Shown one piece after another: positions 22,201 to 33,294 of a DNA stretch of 64,000 nt. Source of the DNA: Coriolopsis trogii (Eukaryota; Basidiomycota; Agaricomycetes; Polyporales; Polyporaceae). The stretch lies in NCBI GenBank assembly GCA_020543525.1, contig JAHYIO010000028.1:1488001-1552000 (forward strand). The letters are read 5' to 3'. The notes beneath the pieces are model-generated. The model saw only the letters and a program-made list of their open reading frames with translations, did not search any database and was not told where the DNA came from. Every line of letters begins with the position of its first letter. Position 1 is the stretch's first letter. The position numbers and the translations under genes are program-made.

Positions 22201-24208
22201 ATGAGGTCGCCTCTCGTGCTTGTTGCCACCACGGCGGCTGTCTTCCCGGTCTACGCGTTCCAACTGCCCTTCAAGATCCCATTCTTCTCGAGTGGTACAC
22301 AGGAACCGCTACTCCCATCTCCTGAGGCTCCGGTAGAAGAAATCGTTCCGAACCGTATTGCTATCATTGGGGCGGGTGCTGGAGGATCGTCTGCGGCGTT
22401 CTGGATTGGGAAGGCCAAGGAGAGATATGGATTGGATGTGAGCGTAGACGTCTATGACAAGAACGATTACATTGGTGGTCGTAAGTGTCCCGCCATAGCA
22501 TATCATATTCTTCATCGACCCAGTCACAGTCAGAGTCTGCTACTGAAGTACGTCCGTCGGTATGCTAGGGAGCACCACCGTGTATCCTTATGGGGACAGC
22601 ACTCTCGAGCCTGTCGAACTCGGTGCTTCCATCTTCGTCAAGGTCAACAAGAACCTTTGGCGTGCTGTCGATGAGTTCGGGCTGGAGCGCATCAAGTTCC
22701 TCGACGATGACGAAGACACAACGGGCATATGGGACGGCCAAGAGTTTGCCCTCACGGTACGAGTTCAGTATTCGGCTTGCGCGAGCGGACTTGTCTCATT
22801 GCTTTCTAGATGGGCGGTGGGAGCTTCTACAGTGGTTGGCTGGACAAGCTCAAGGTTCTATGGAGGTATGGTTACAAGGCGCCTACCAAGACCCAGTCTC
22901 TGTGAGTGATGCAAGGTCGTCAGACTATCGTATTGTGGCTAAAGTCAAACTGCATGTGTCGTTGCATGATCCCTCAGCGTCAACTCGATGGTGGAGAGGT
23001 TCCTCGCTCTCTATAAGCCTACGACACCTCGCTGGGATAACTTGACTTCTGTGGTTGCTGAACTCGAGTGGCACGAACATACAGCACAATCGACGTCCGA
23101 ATACCTGGACTTGCAAGGCGTCGACAGGCGCTTCACCCGTGAATTGGTCGAAGCGGCTACTCGTGTCAACTATGGGCAGGTATGTTATTTCCAGATCACG
23201 GTTAGGCGAACCACTCACATGCTTGCATAGAATGTAGACGACATTCACGCGTTGGAGGGCATGTGCTCCTTGGCTGCGACAGGAGCATCCAGTGTGAAGG
23301 GCGGAAATTGGCAGATCTTTGAACACTTCATTGCGGCTTCTAAAGCGTCCGTATTCCTCAACACAACGGTGGGCATCATGAACCGATATATTGATCTTCG
23401 CTCACTCACGATACTTTAGGTCAAGTCTGTCGCGCGTTATTCCGAGTCAGGGCCATGGCTCATTTCTTCAACTGCGTTCGATAAGCCGCGTCTCTATCGC
23501 TCTGTCATTCTCGCTGCCCCATATGACCAGACAGGCATATCCATCTCAACAAAGGCCCCTTTGGCATCCGTTCCGAAGCAACCTTACGTGCGTCTCCATG
23601 TTACGCTTCTCAGTACCTCTAGCGCCACCCCGAATGCCTCCTACTTCAACCTCGCACACGGTGCAAAAGCACCTACGACACTCCTCACGACGTACGAGGG
23701 CGTACGCCGCCGCGGTCACACCGAGCCCGAGTTCAATTCGCTCACTTACCATGGTCCGGTCCGTACCAAGGACGGGGCGACGAAGCTGAATGCAGCGGGC
23801 GCGGAAGAATGGGTCGTGAAGATCTTCTCAAAGGAGCGCCTGGAGGACAAGTGGCTCGATCAGATGTTCCTCGGCCAGGTCGGCTGGGTGCTCAGGAAGG
23901 AGTGGGACGCATACCCGGTCCTCCCTCCTACTACGGAGTTCCCCCCGGTGAAGCTCGCCGAGGGTCTCTATTACGTGAACGCGTTTGAGCCGTGCGTATA
24001 CTTGCAATGTGGTCTGGTAGAGCGTGCTGACGCGTACGCTCGCAGCGTGATCTCGACGATGGAAACGGAGACGATTGCGGCGCGCAATGTCGTCGAGCTT
24101 CTCATGAAGGAGCAATACGATGCCGGGCTGTGCAAGCCCTCGCACAATGAGGAAGACGAGCCTGTTCAGGACAAAAAAGAGGACTTCGTATACGGATGGG
24201 ACTGTTGA
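22201..24208 (+). CDS. Prenylcysteine oxidase-like FAD protein (copy B)
   Basis: Paralogue of the gene at 11.4-13.3 kb, in opposite orientation, same family and exon plan. ATG 22201 (MRSPLVLVATTAAVFPVYAF, a signal peptide) was chosen over an in-frame-less upstream ATG at 22105 because only this frame reaches the Rossmann motif IAIIGAGAGGSSAAFW. Next come VYDKNDYIGG, TTVYPYGDSTLEPVELGASI, TTGIWDGQEFALT, MGGGSFYSGWLDKLKVLWRY, RVNYGQ, and a long exon ending WDAYPVLPPTTEFPPVKL and LYYVNAFEP. The last exon has an acidic insertion (EEDEPVQDKKED) before the shared ending FVYGWDC. All exons are open and in phase as read. Activity on prenylcysteine is inferred from the family. Confidence 0.87.
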
Positions 24209-24727
24209 AGGGTGCGGTGCGCCATGTCGAGTGAGATTGTTACGTTGTCTTCATTGTTCATGTCGACAGTACTGATTTACGCAAGACCCTTAGATAATGT
24301 TTGTTCTGCTGTATGTTATTGCTTTCACGTTGTAATCCAAGCTTTCGATCTGCCCTTGTCAGCCTCATCAAGCGAGCAATGTGTCACAAAACCGTCACGT
24401 CATACGAGCCATCTGCTAGGCTATGAGTCCCGATAATGTGCAGTATGTCTTCCGAAAACCCCCTCACGTCGAAAGACCATACCAGCTTGTGCTGCAATGC
24501 TCCCCTGATATTCACCAAAAGCTGTGATATGCGCTGATATTAGGATCAGGCCAACCAGAGATGCTCGCCGCACATTCTGTATCCTGTCATCCTCATCATG
24601 GCCAATGTCAGCCCCCATGGTTAAGTGAGCTCTGCGGGTGATTGGAGCCTTCTGTCTCTCGTGCTTTCATCTCGCTATCTAGTCTCCGCTCTGCAAGTGT
24701 CGTCAAGTCCTCCAAGTGCTGTCGAAG
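24209..24727. other. Intergenic region upstream of kinase B
   Basis: About 520 bases from the prenylcysteine oxidase stop to the kinase ATG, tandem orientation. It should hold one 3' UTR and one promoter. No motif or gene was recognised. Confidence 0.45.
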
Positions 24728-27564
24728 ATGCCATTCCGCAACGCTTTTGCCCGCAAGTTCAGCAAGTCTTCCTCTCCAGGCAAGCCGCCTAATATAGGTC
24801 GCCAAGGAGGGGAAGCCGCCGCGGAAGTCGCGGCTATCGCGCTTGTGCGTGAGGATGTGCATGTGAAGATGTTCTTCGAGGATGGTAGATTGGTGAGTAT
24901 CATCCTCTACTTCCTCCCCCTCGCACTGTACCGATGGACGGACAAGGTCACGCGTGAGGTCGAACAACTCAAGCCCATGGCGGCGTCCCCCGCACCGTCC
25001 ACTGCTACCACCCTCGTCGACACTCCTCCCATCTCTGCACAAGCCTCGCCCGCTCCAAAGACAGAAAAGAAGATCTCTTCGGAGGACTTGCAGAGTGCCA
25101 TCGCCCTCGATAATCCTCCGGTGGCTCCCGTGCTCTCTATCAGTCAGAGCGTCGGACCTTGCTCCGCACTGGAGACCCACGCCTCTCCACTGTCCCCTTC
25201 GCCACTTGCCCCTTCGGCGCCACGTACGCAAGCGCAGGTCGGCCTCAAGTCTTTCCGCTTCGTGCGCCGCCTCGGCTCGGGTGGCCAGGGCGCCGTGTCG
25301 CTCGTTCAAGACCGCGCGACGAAGAAGACGTACGCGCTGAAGACGGTCAAGAAGTCCGTCAAGGCGCACAAGAACGCGTTCGCTCTCGCGGAGCAGCTCC
25401 TCCTCAAGCGGCTGGCTAGCAGCCCTTGGTGCGTTGGCCTTCAGGCGAGCTTCGAAGACATGACGCGCTACTACATCGTCATGGTCAGTTAGATACGTCA
25501 GGTCGATTGATGCGGGCTGGTGGCTGACGATGCATGCTCTGCAGCCCGCTTACGTCGGAGGCGATCTCCGCAGCCGTCTTCAGACAGCAGAGACGATCTT
25601 CGAAGACGAGGGGAGACACATGTGTGCTCAGATCGTGAGTCTCCAGTCCTGCATCTGATCCATACCCTACTCATGCACTCTCGAATTGATAGCTCAATGG
25701 TCTGGCATGGCTCCACGAGCGCCGCATCATGCACCGAGACGTCAAGCCTGAGAACATCCTCATCGACAAAGACGACAGACTATTCATTGCCGACTTTGGC
25801 CTCTCCCGCGCCTTCGACAGCAAGATCGAAAACGAGGGCGATGCGGGCGACTTTGCGCTCGACATGTCCAAGCAAGCGTGCGGGACGCTCAAGTACGCCG
25901 CCCCAGAGATCCTCCGCCCACGAGGTGAGGGGTATTATACCAACAAAGTGGACATTTGGTCTGCGGGTATGGTATTTTTCGAAATCTTGCACCGCAAGGT
26001 ACGCATATATCCACCTGCTCGTGGAGGTTCCCTCGATATTGATCGATTGAGGACTTTTGACAGCTTCCATTCGGCATGGACCTCGTACATCTGCCTGAAG
26101 AACATGTCGAGCTGATTCTCTACGGCGAGCTCAGAGTTGATCCGGAGCTGAGCCCCGGTGTGGAGGATTTCTTCTTCATGGTACGCTTCCCCTGGTTGTG
26201 TGGCACACTGGCAGGAGCTCATCGTCGTCCATGATATGACAGATTCTCACTAGGAATCCTGATATACGCCCTGATTGGGGTGAGATCAGAAACCACTCCT
26301 GGTTCAGTCAGTAGTATGTACCGTCTGATCATCCGGACGCTTCTTGGCACTCATATACTGCGCAGTGACTGGAGCCAGGCAGCTCGCATAACGGCTCAGA
26401 ACTCAGTCCACAGACACCCGATTGTGGGTTGTTTTCTTGATCATGCTTTGCCTCGTACTGAAGTTGGCCTTGCAGAGCGACGCAATTGCGCAGACGCGAG
26501 GAGACTGCTCCAAGATGCCTTCAGACTTTGAGTACATCTCACCTGGTTTCCACCTTGCGGCCTCCGATTCGACCCCTATGTCCGATACGAGCATGGAGTC
26601 GTTTCGATCCCTTGACTCCGCCAAGTTCATTAAGTGCCTAGGCTCAGTCTCGGAGAACTCGCTCTCGGAGCCTCCCGCTAGCGTAACGTTCGGTGGAGCG
26701 CCTGTTATGCTCAACGAGGCCGCGAGCGCGCCCTTCCCCTGCTCTGTCTCGCAGGTATCCTCCCTGTCAAACTCCTCGGCCCGCTCCTCTCTGTTCGCAG
26801 ACCTTGCAAACGCCAGAGTTCCTGGCCCCTGGATGGGAGGCAATAGCGACTCAGCAGCTCAGAGCGCCCTGGGCGCGTTCAACACGGTCGCAGACAGCGG
26901 CCCGAACGACCTCCCATCGGGCATGAACGCGTCTATCCCACTGGATGCAAGCCGAAAGTTTTCGCTCCAGGGTCGTACATTCACATCCATCCCTTTCGCC
27001 CCCGCTCGCCCCGTGAGCATGGAGGCCGACACGCGTGCCAGCTTCATGTGTGCACTGGACACCTTCGGGATCACCGCGATCTCTTCCCCCCAGACTACAC
27101 CCACCGTTGCGAGTGTTGGAGCGATCGAGCGATCGCTCTTGCTCGACACCCACAACGTTGGGAACGGTCTTGAGGCCGGAGATGCGGTCATCGCAGCAGT
27201 CCACGAGTCCCTCTATCCCTCCTTCGGCGACGCAAACATTCTCCCCATTCCTCTGCCGTCGGCTCCCACTGGCATCTCGGCATGTATCCCTTTCGCCCAG
27301 ACGTTGACCTCCACTGCGTCCATCACCACAGTGGACCACAGCTTTACGACCATCTCGGTCGGGTCATTGGCCCTTTCGCAGGTCTCGATGGACTCGAATG
27401 ACGACGTGCGTGGCCGAACACGCGTGCCAGAGCCCGAGTCCGAGTCCCCTAGGTGGGACGGCTGGCGCAGTCTCCTCTCGCGCCTCAAGACATGGTGGTC
27501 CAACCTCGGAATCCGCGCTGCACACTGCCAAAAGTCCACGCAGCGGATGAACGTGCTCGAATGA
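24728..27564 (+). CDS. AGC-like serine/threonine protein kinase with long Ser-rich tail (copy B)
   Basis: Same architecture as the kinase at 2.3-5.1 kb. ATG 24728 (MPFRNAFARKFSKSSSPGK) leads through a disordered Pro/Ser region to the kinase domain: [64 protein letters not shown]. Introns are 25484-25544, 25635-25692, 25999-26063 and 26181-26242, then one near 26311 and one near 26420-26476. A GT...AG segment at 24893-24946 (54 bases, in frame) may be a further intron; if retained it adds a hydrophobic IILYFLPLALYRW. The last exon is a roughly 350-residue Ser/Ala-rich tail ending in basic/Trp-containing residues (RLKTWWSNLG), like KLKTWWARR in copy A. That shared C-terminal motif inside otherwise dissimilar tails is notable. 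Confidence 0.82.
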
Positions 27565-28095
27565 TCGTCTACAGCACGCCTAGACCCCCTTTCGCCAACG
27601 TCAGACTAACCTGACTTCGTTCTCTCCTGGGTTTATGGGGTCTCCTGGACGTTTCACTTGGCGCGTTTACGGCAAGCTCTTCGGGTCGTTTGGTTACGGT
27701 TACGCGTCATCGGGGGGCTCATCCCATCTTACAATAGCTTTATTTTCGCTCATCTCATTCTCCTCTCTTCCTCTCTCATCTTTTCCCTCATTTCCTTTCC
27801 TCTCTCTCTTCTCTCTCTATATCCGGACACGCACCAAAACAAATGCATAATCTGCAATAAGCGTTCAATCCGACTTACTCGATGACATCGGTTGTGTGAC
27901 ATACGACGTTGGGCACAAACAGTTCCAGTCGATCGTATTTTTATTGAGCGAATCGACCAGGGCTACAATCTAGCAATCGTGGGTAAAGCTATCGATACAA
28001 AGTAGGGTATGTGTGTAGATGGGTATAATGCCCACCAAGGCATATGGGCTCGGAGATACAAGCGCAGACGGGCGGGGAGGGAAGGGAGAATTGAT
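27565..28095. other. Convergent 3' intergenic region with pyrimidine tract
   Basis: Lies between the stops of kinase B and the C2H2 gene. A strongly pyrimidine-rich stretch (CT repeats) runs from about 27735 to 27825. No gene was recognised. Confidence 0.5.
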
Positions 28096-29474
28096 CTACC
28101 GCGATGCATCATACATGCGAGCCGGCATCAGACTTGGCATGCCAAACTGGGGAACAGGAGGATGGAACTGCATCATAGGTGCGGAGTTCGCTGGAGGGAC
28201 GACCCATGAACCCATCTGTGGGCAGAAAACGGGCGGCGGAGGGATCCAGGTGATGGACGGCAAACCCTGGTGAAGTCGGGGATCAAATCTTGTCATGGGA
28301 GGAACATGTCCAGGAGGAGGGCAACGAGGGCGAGTCGGTGGACGAGCGTACGGGGTATAACGGTGCGACTGTCTGACCGGATGCTGGACCGCGGAGGACG
28401 CGTTTGCGCTGTCGGGAGCCCGAGTGCTAGTCGGTGTTGTGTCTGGACGACGCGTCAAGGCCTCCGCTTTGGCAGGACACAGCGCTGCAGGACCGTGCGA
28501 CGTAAGATACGAGTCCAGTCGCTTGTCGACGTTGCAGTACTTGCACTTCCTGCGACCCGTCCTGATGTGGCCAGCCTCGATATGCTTTCTCAAGCTGGCT
28601 CGGCTGAGCGTCCGCGTCTCTCGAAGCGGGTCCGCTCTCCTCTGCAACTCCGCGACCTGCCGGCACTCCTCCCACAGGCACGCGACCTGCGCTTTTGAAC
28701 CCTTCGTACCGGCTTGCGCGCGAATTCCATGGTCTTGCTCGATATGCGACCATATCGATGCTGCTCTGTCCCGGTGCGAGCACCCGTCCCACCTGCACGA
28801 GACGATCTCGTCAGGTCTAACGACGTGCAGATCCTCGTCGTCTCGAAGCTCGTCCGCCTTCTTCGTCCCATTCCGCTGGCCTGACTTCCTGTTTTTCGTC
28901 GAACACGACGAATTTTCACTTGCAGTGGTAGAGGCGGGAGACGCAGACGCAGAGTTCTCGAGCGCGAGTGATCTTGTGTGAGGTGGCAGAAACGACTCAA
29001 GAGCATTCAATAAGCGATCCGTCACCGGGGAGGTAGGACGCGATGTGGCCTGGTGTGAAGCCTGTGCTGGCGCGTCTGGTGTTATGTTGATGGGCACGCT
29101 GGTATTGAGAGGACCGGATTGTGAAGAAGACGCGTCCTCTTCGACGCTGAGGAGAGTAAGAAATCATCAAGAGACAGATACACGAAGTCACTTACCTAGG
29201 GTCGAAGTGGTTAGAGCCAGCATCCACGGCTAGCGTGGCAGGCGGGTGCAGATCGTCGCCCAAAACTTCACGAACCCAACCATCTAAATGTTCGAGGTCG
29301 AAGTGACCTGTAAAGCTCTCCTCCACATATCTCGTCCCATTCATTGTATTTTCATCGATCACAGATGTGAAGTCGATGAGCGGGGTAGAGCTGAGACCAC
29401 AATGGTTAGCATGAAGGGACGCGTCGAGCACTGAATACCCACCTGTTTGCCGTCGGAGCCAAGTAGCTTTGCAT
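28096..29474 (-). CDS. C2H2-type zinc-finger protein, probable regulator
   Basis: ATG 29474 (MQSYLAPTANS), intron near 29442-29393, then TPLIDFTSVIDENTMNG; a second intron near 29198-29151 leads to the main exon. The product is about 415 residues. The central part holds Cys/His pairs in widely spaced C2H2-like fingers: CRWDGC...H...H (ASIWSHIEQDH), then CLWEEC...H...H (LRKHIEAGH), then CKYCNVDKRLDSYLTSHG...C. The N-terminus is acidic, as in activation regions, and the C-terminus is rich in Pro, Met and Gln. This matches basidiomycete finger proteins of the CxxxxC...HxxxxH type. DNA binding and targets are inferred. The adjacent genes give no clear hint of its role. Confidence 0.7.
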
Positions 29475-30779
29475 GTCTGTGAGAGCAAATTGAAAAGCGG
29501 AGGAGTGGAGGAGTACGTGAGGATGCGTGGTCGGGGCTCTGGGTACGTGGGGGTGAGCAGAAAGGATGAGAGACAAGTCTGTGTGGCCCGCGCGGGGTTA
29601 TAGGCCACAGAACGGTCACATGACAGTCACAGGCTCATGCCCGCGAGCCACTGTAACGTGAACACGGTCACAAAATAAAAGGCACTCACTCATGTCGATC
29701 CTTTGTCCTGTACAGCCCAGGATTAAGGGTGGGCGTCTAGCGTTACCGCAGCACGCTTTGGGCATCGTGCATGGACCAGGCAACCATCCAGCAGAGTCGG
29801 ACGGTTAGTGTCGCAGTGTGTGAGGGATGCGTCTGGAATAAGTAGGCGGGGGCGATCCAGAGTTTAGGGAGCGGGTGCACGGAGCAGCGTAAGAGACTGC
29901 AATCGAGGGTGAGGCGCAAAGGCGCCCTCCGGGGCAAGAAGGGACTGTTGGCGGGATGGTCGAGATCTGGCAGTAGACGCTAGTCCGAGAGGTGAGAGGA
30001 GAAAGTACAGACCAGGTCATAGTATGATGGACTGTAGACGTTCGTCGAAGAGGAAGTTGGTGGTGGGCAGTGAGAGGTATGATGGCGGGGGGAAAGAGCA
30101 TCGTAGACATGTAGACTTCGCAGCAAATACTTGAATCCCCACCGTGATACAACGACCAGCACGGCAGTCACTGAGTCAGCAGCGGAAGGTCTTGTACCTG
30201 AGACAGTCACGCGAACCGTCAGCGCCTTCACCCAGTTCAAGTTGCCTATCGCGCTGATGGTATTCGATAACGACGAATGGCCTGCCTATGATACCCAGGC
30301 AGCAGTCAGTTGGTATGACGGAATATAGAGCTATAGCCTGAGAGCCGATCTGAGTCTGGACTTGTACTTTTGGCACTGTGACACTGGGGCGTCAGTGTCT
30401 CCTCCGACTGGTAGTCTTCGGGATCTCATGCGTATCTGAACTTCATTGGCGTTTTGATATCGGCACTGTGAAAGGCTGAGTAGGAGCAAAAATTGTTCTC
30501 GCGCAACATTGACGGTCAAGTGTACGAGGAGGACGAGGAAGACATGCATGTCGACGGAGCAACTCGGTGTTACGACACGTAGCGCGTGGGAGATAACTCC
30601 CTTCTTGAGACAAACATGCCTATGTTATGGTCGGATTCCTAGACGCTGAAACGCACGTTGCCAGGTCATGGTTCCAGTGGGGCTCGTATCATTCGCTCTC
30701 ATAGTGGTGAGTCAGTAGTATCCTACTAGTCATGAGCATACCGCGGACCACATATGCACGACTTGTACTCCAACTACGC
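29475..30779. other. Intergenic region, no gene recognised
   Basis: 1.3 kb between the C2H2 start (minus) and the carboxypeptidase stop (minus). Short open frames on both strands (for example 29980-30240 and 30176-30376, minus) have no recognisable domain and no supporting splice structure. It must include the C2H2 promoter. Confidence 0.4.
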
Positions 30780-32885
30780 TCAAAGCTCCTCTGCCGCTAG
30801 CCATCGATTTGCTAGTTCCAATGATTCCACCGGCTTGTCATACGGAGCCTGTGACAGACAGAACATTATGAGCGCGCAGGACCTAATCCCAAGACAGGAA
30901 CCCTCACCATATGTCCGGCGCCAGCTATAGTAGCGTAGGTGAGTCCACCTCCACTCCGCACCACGCCTGCCACTTTGCCATCGACCGTCCAGTCGCGCAG
31001 AGGCTGGCTGCGGAACTCGTCTTGTTTGCTCCACTCAAGTGCGAGCGTCATGCGCTCATTCCCAATCTGCAAGCCCCCAAATTGGGCCTATGAGTTACAC
31101 TCGGCCACGCCGCACGCTAACGCAGACCCACCCAATTGCAGATGTAGTCTGTGGCGCCGACATAGATGAGAGCGCGTATGCCGCGCTCGAGGAGAGCGCC
31201 AATGTAGAACTGCGCTGGGAAGCCGTAGTGATCGAGGTGCGCACGGAAGGCTTGGTTCACCGTCGAGGAGCTCCAGCTGAAGTTACCGCGCAGATGTGCA
31301 TCGACCCCGATCAGGTTTTGTGTCTTTGGGTTGTTCAGGAAGTCGCCGATGTGCCTATGTGGAGTATGCATCGCAATGATTGTCATGAGCGGAGACGTAT
31401 GCTTACTGCACAATGGGGTAGCATTCTGTGATGTTTTTGAGGCCCTTGCTATGGAAACGTGCAGAGTGTCACAAACTGGTGGAGTAGAAAGTGTCAGAAC
31501 TTACCAAGGCCTTGCGCGGTCATAGTGATTGAGGTCTGCCATAGGCCGAATGGTTGTCAGTAAAGAGACCCACAAGTCTATGGGTACACATACCCTTGAA
31601 CAGTTCCGACATTGCTGTGCTGCAAAACTCAGCAGCGGCAGCGCAGTCGATGCTGTCGGTTTGGTCAACACAAGACTTCTGGTAACGTTTGATGCAACGT
31701 GGGACGAGCTGCTTCATCCGCACGCAGTCTCTGTACTGTCTTCAGCCAGAGGCATACAGATCAACATATCAAAGCGTACGCGATGCCCTGAACAGGTGGG
31801 AACGTCGGGTCTTGACACTGCGCGTCATAGTAGGAGGGGAACATGGTCGCGAAATCCGTACACCCATTGCCTACGTAGCGGTGAGTTAAAGTGCTTATAC
31901 AACATGCAAGAAGAGTAACAGACCTATCATAACCGAAGTTAGGTTGATCGGACTCAGGCCGGCCTCGACGAGCTGCGCGTTCTTGTCATATATAGTTGAC
32001 GCAAACACAGGAATGTATCGACCCTAGAGAAGAATGACTCAGAAACGCAGCATGTAAAATATCATGCTGTAACGTACGCCGTACGATTCACCGGCGAGGT
32101 GAAGTGCTCTTCCTTTGAACTTGGTGAAGTGCTCGAAGAAGATAGCCATGAAAGCAGCAATGTCCTCGGCAGCTTCGTGAGTGGTACTCTGTCAATCCAA
32201 TTAAATTATGATACGCGACACGTCAAGTAGTACGCACCACGGATTCCCCGTAGTCAGCATAGGAGAACCCAACTCCTACAGGTTGGTCAACGAAGAAGAT
32301 ATTGGCACGGTCGTTCCAAGAGTAAGGGTGGGATTCCGTCGTAGTCTCGTTTGTAACCCTGCATGGACCTTTTCGCGAATCACAGATGTCAACTCCCATG
32401 TCATTCCATTCTGGGCCCTTCACATACCGAGCTCCATAAACAGGCCCATGGTGGAAGAAGCACCGGGACCGCCGTTGGTCCAGAAGATGACGTCGTCCGT
32501 GTCAGGATCGCGACGACTTTCAAAGAAATAAAAGAACAAATGCCGAGCTTGGACGTCGATATAGCCGGTGTATGCCCTGAGTAGAGTGAGACTTTTTGTG
32601 CAGTATGCAAATGTGTGTTGACAGAACATACCGCACAGTGCCGTCACAGAAATGCGATTGTTTGACGCGCACGCTGTAGCGAGGAAAGGCCGGGTGACTC
32701 AAGGTTGTAAATTCAACAGAGGAGAGCGCATCGAGAGTGCCGAGGGGCGTAAACAATCCATCGTCATATACGCTGAACGAGCTTTGCTGATTTTGTCCCA
32801 CCCATTGTGATGCGGCCTGTGTAGCAAGAGCCAGACCGCACTGCGCGGCGATAGTAAGCAGGAGTAGACTTACAGCTTTCTTCAT
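30780..32885 (-). CDS. Serine carboxypeptidase, peptidase family S10
   Basis: Secreted or vacuolar acid carboxypeptidase that removes C-terminal residues from peptides. ATG 32885 gives a signal peptide ([20 protein letters not shown]). Exons then encode [71 protein letters not shown], the Ser loop [16 protein letters not shown] (split by an intron near 32090), [11 protein letters not shown] with the catalytic Asp, and [19 protein letters not shown] with the catalytic His, joined across an intron near 30920-30850. All three triad residues are present. About ten exons, length normal for the family. A decayed fragment of a sister gene lies at 9.9-10.6 kb. Confidence 0.92.
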
Positions 32886-33294
32886 ATCGGCCTATGCAAG
32901 AGACCTTGGAAAGTCAGAGAGCGGTGGAGAGGAGGAAGAGATGGGCGATAAGGAGATACCCCTCATGAGAATGCGGGGCTCCGTAGGGGATATATTAGGG
33001 TCGTGAGAAGGTAGCAATTACGGTTCATAGAGGTTGTAGGTATTGATCTCAGCGGATGAGGCCAATGGAGCTGTGTAACTACCTAGAAGTCGTCCTGACC
33101 AGACGAGTCGCGATTGAGGAACATGATGGATTGAAACAAGGCAGAAAGCGCCGATTAGCAGAGACTCACAGAGAGTGTGACCGTGGTCAGGTGCTGTGAC
33201 CGAACGCATCGTGTGATCACGACAACTTCCCCTGACTTGTCCTTGGTAGTCAAAGTGAACTGACAAGATGAATGCGCTCCTATTGTCATTGGCA
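32886..33294. other. Intergenic: carboxypeptidase promoter and FunK1 3' end
   Basis: About 410 bases between the carboxypeptidase start and the FunK1 stop, both minus. An AT-rich TATATTA (32989-32995), about 105 bases upstream of the carboxypeptidase ATG, could serve as its TATA element. No gene was seen. Confidence 0.4.
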
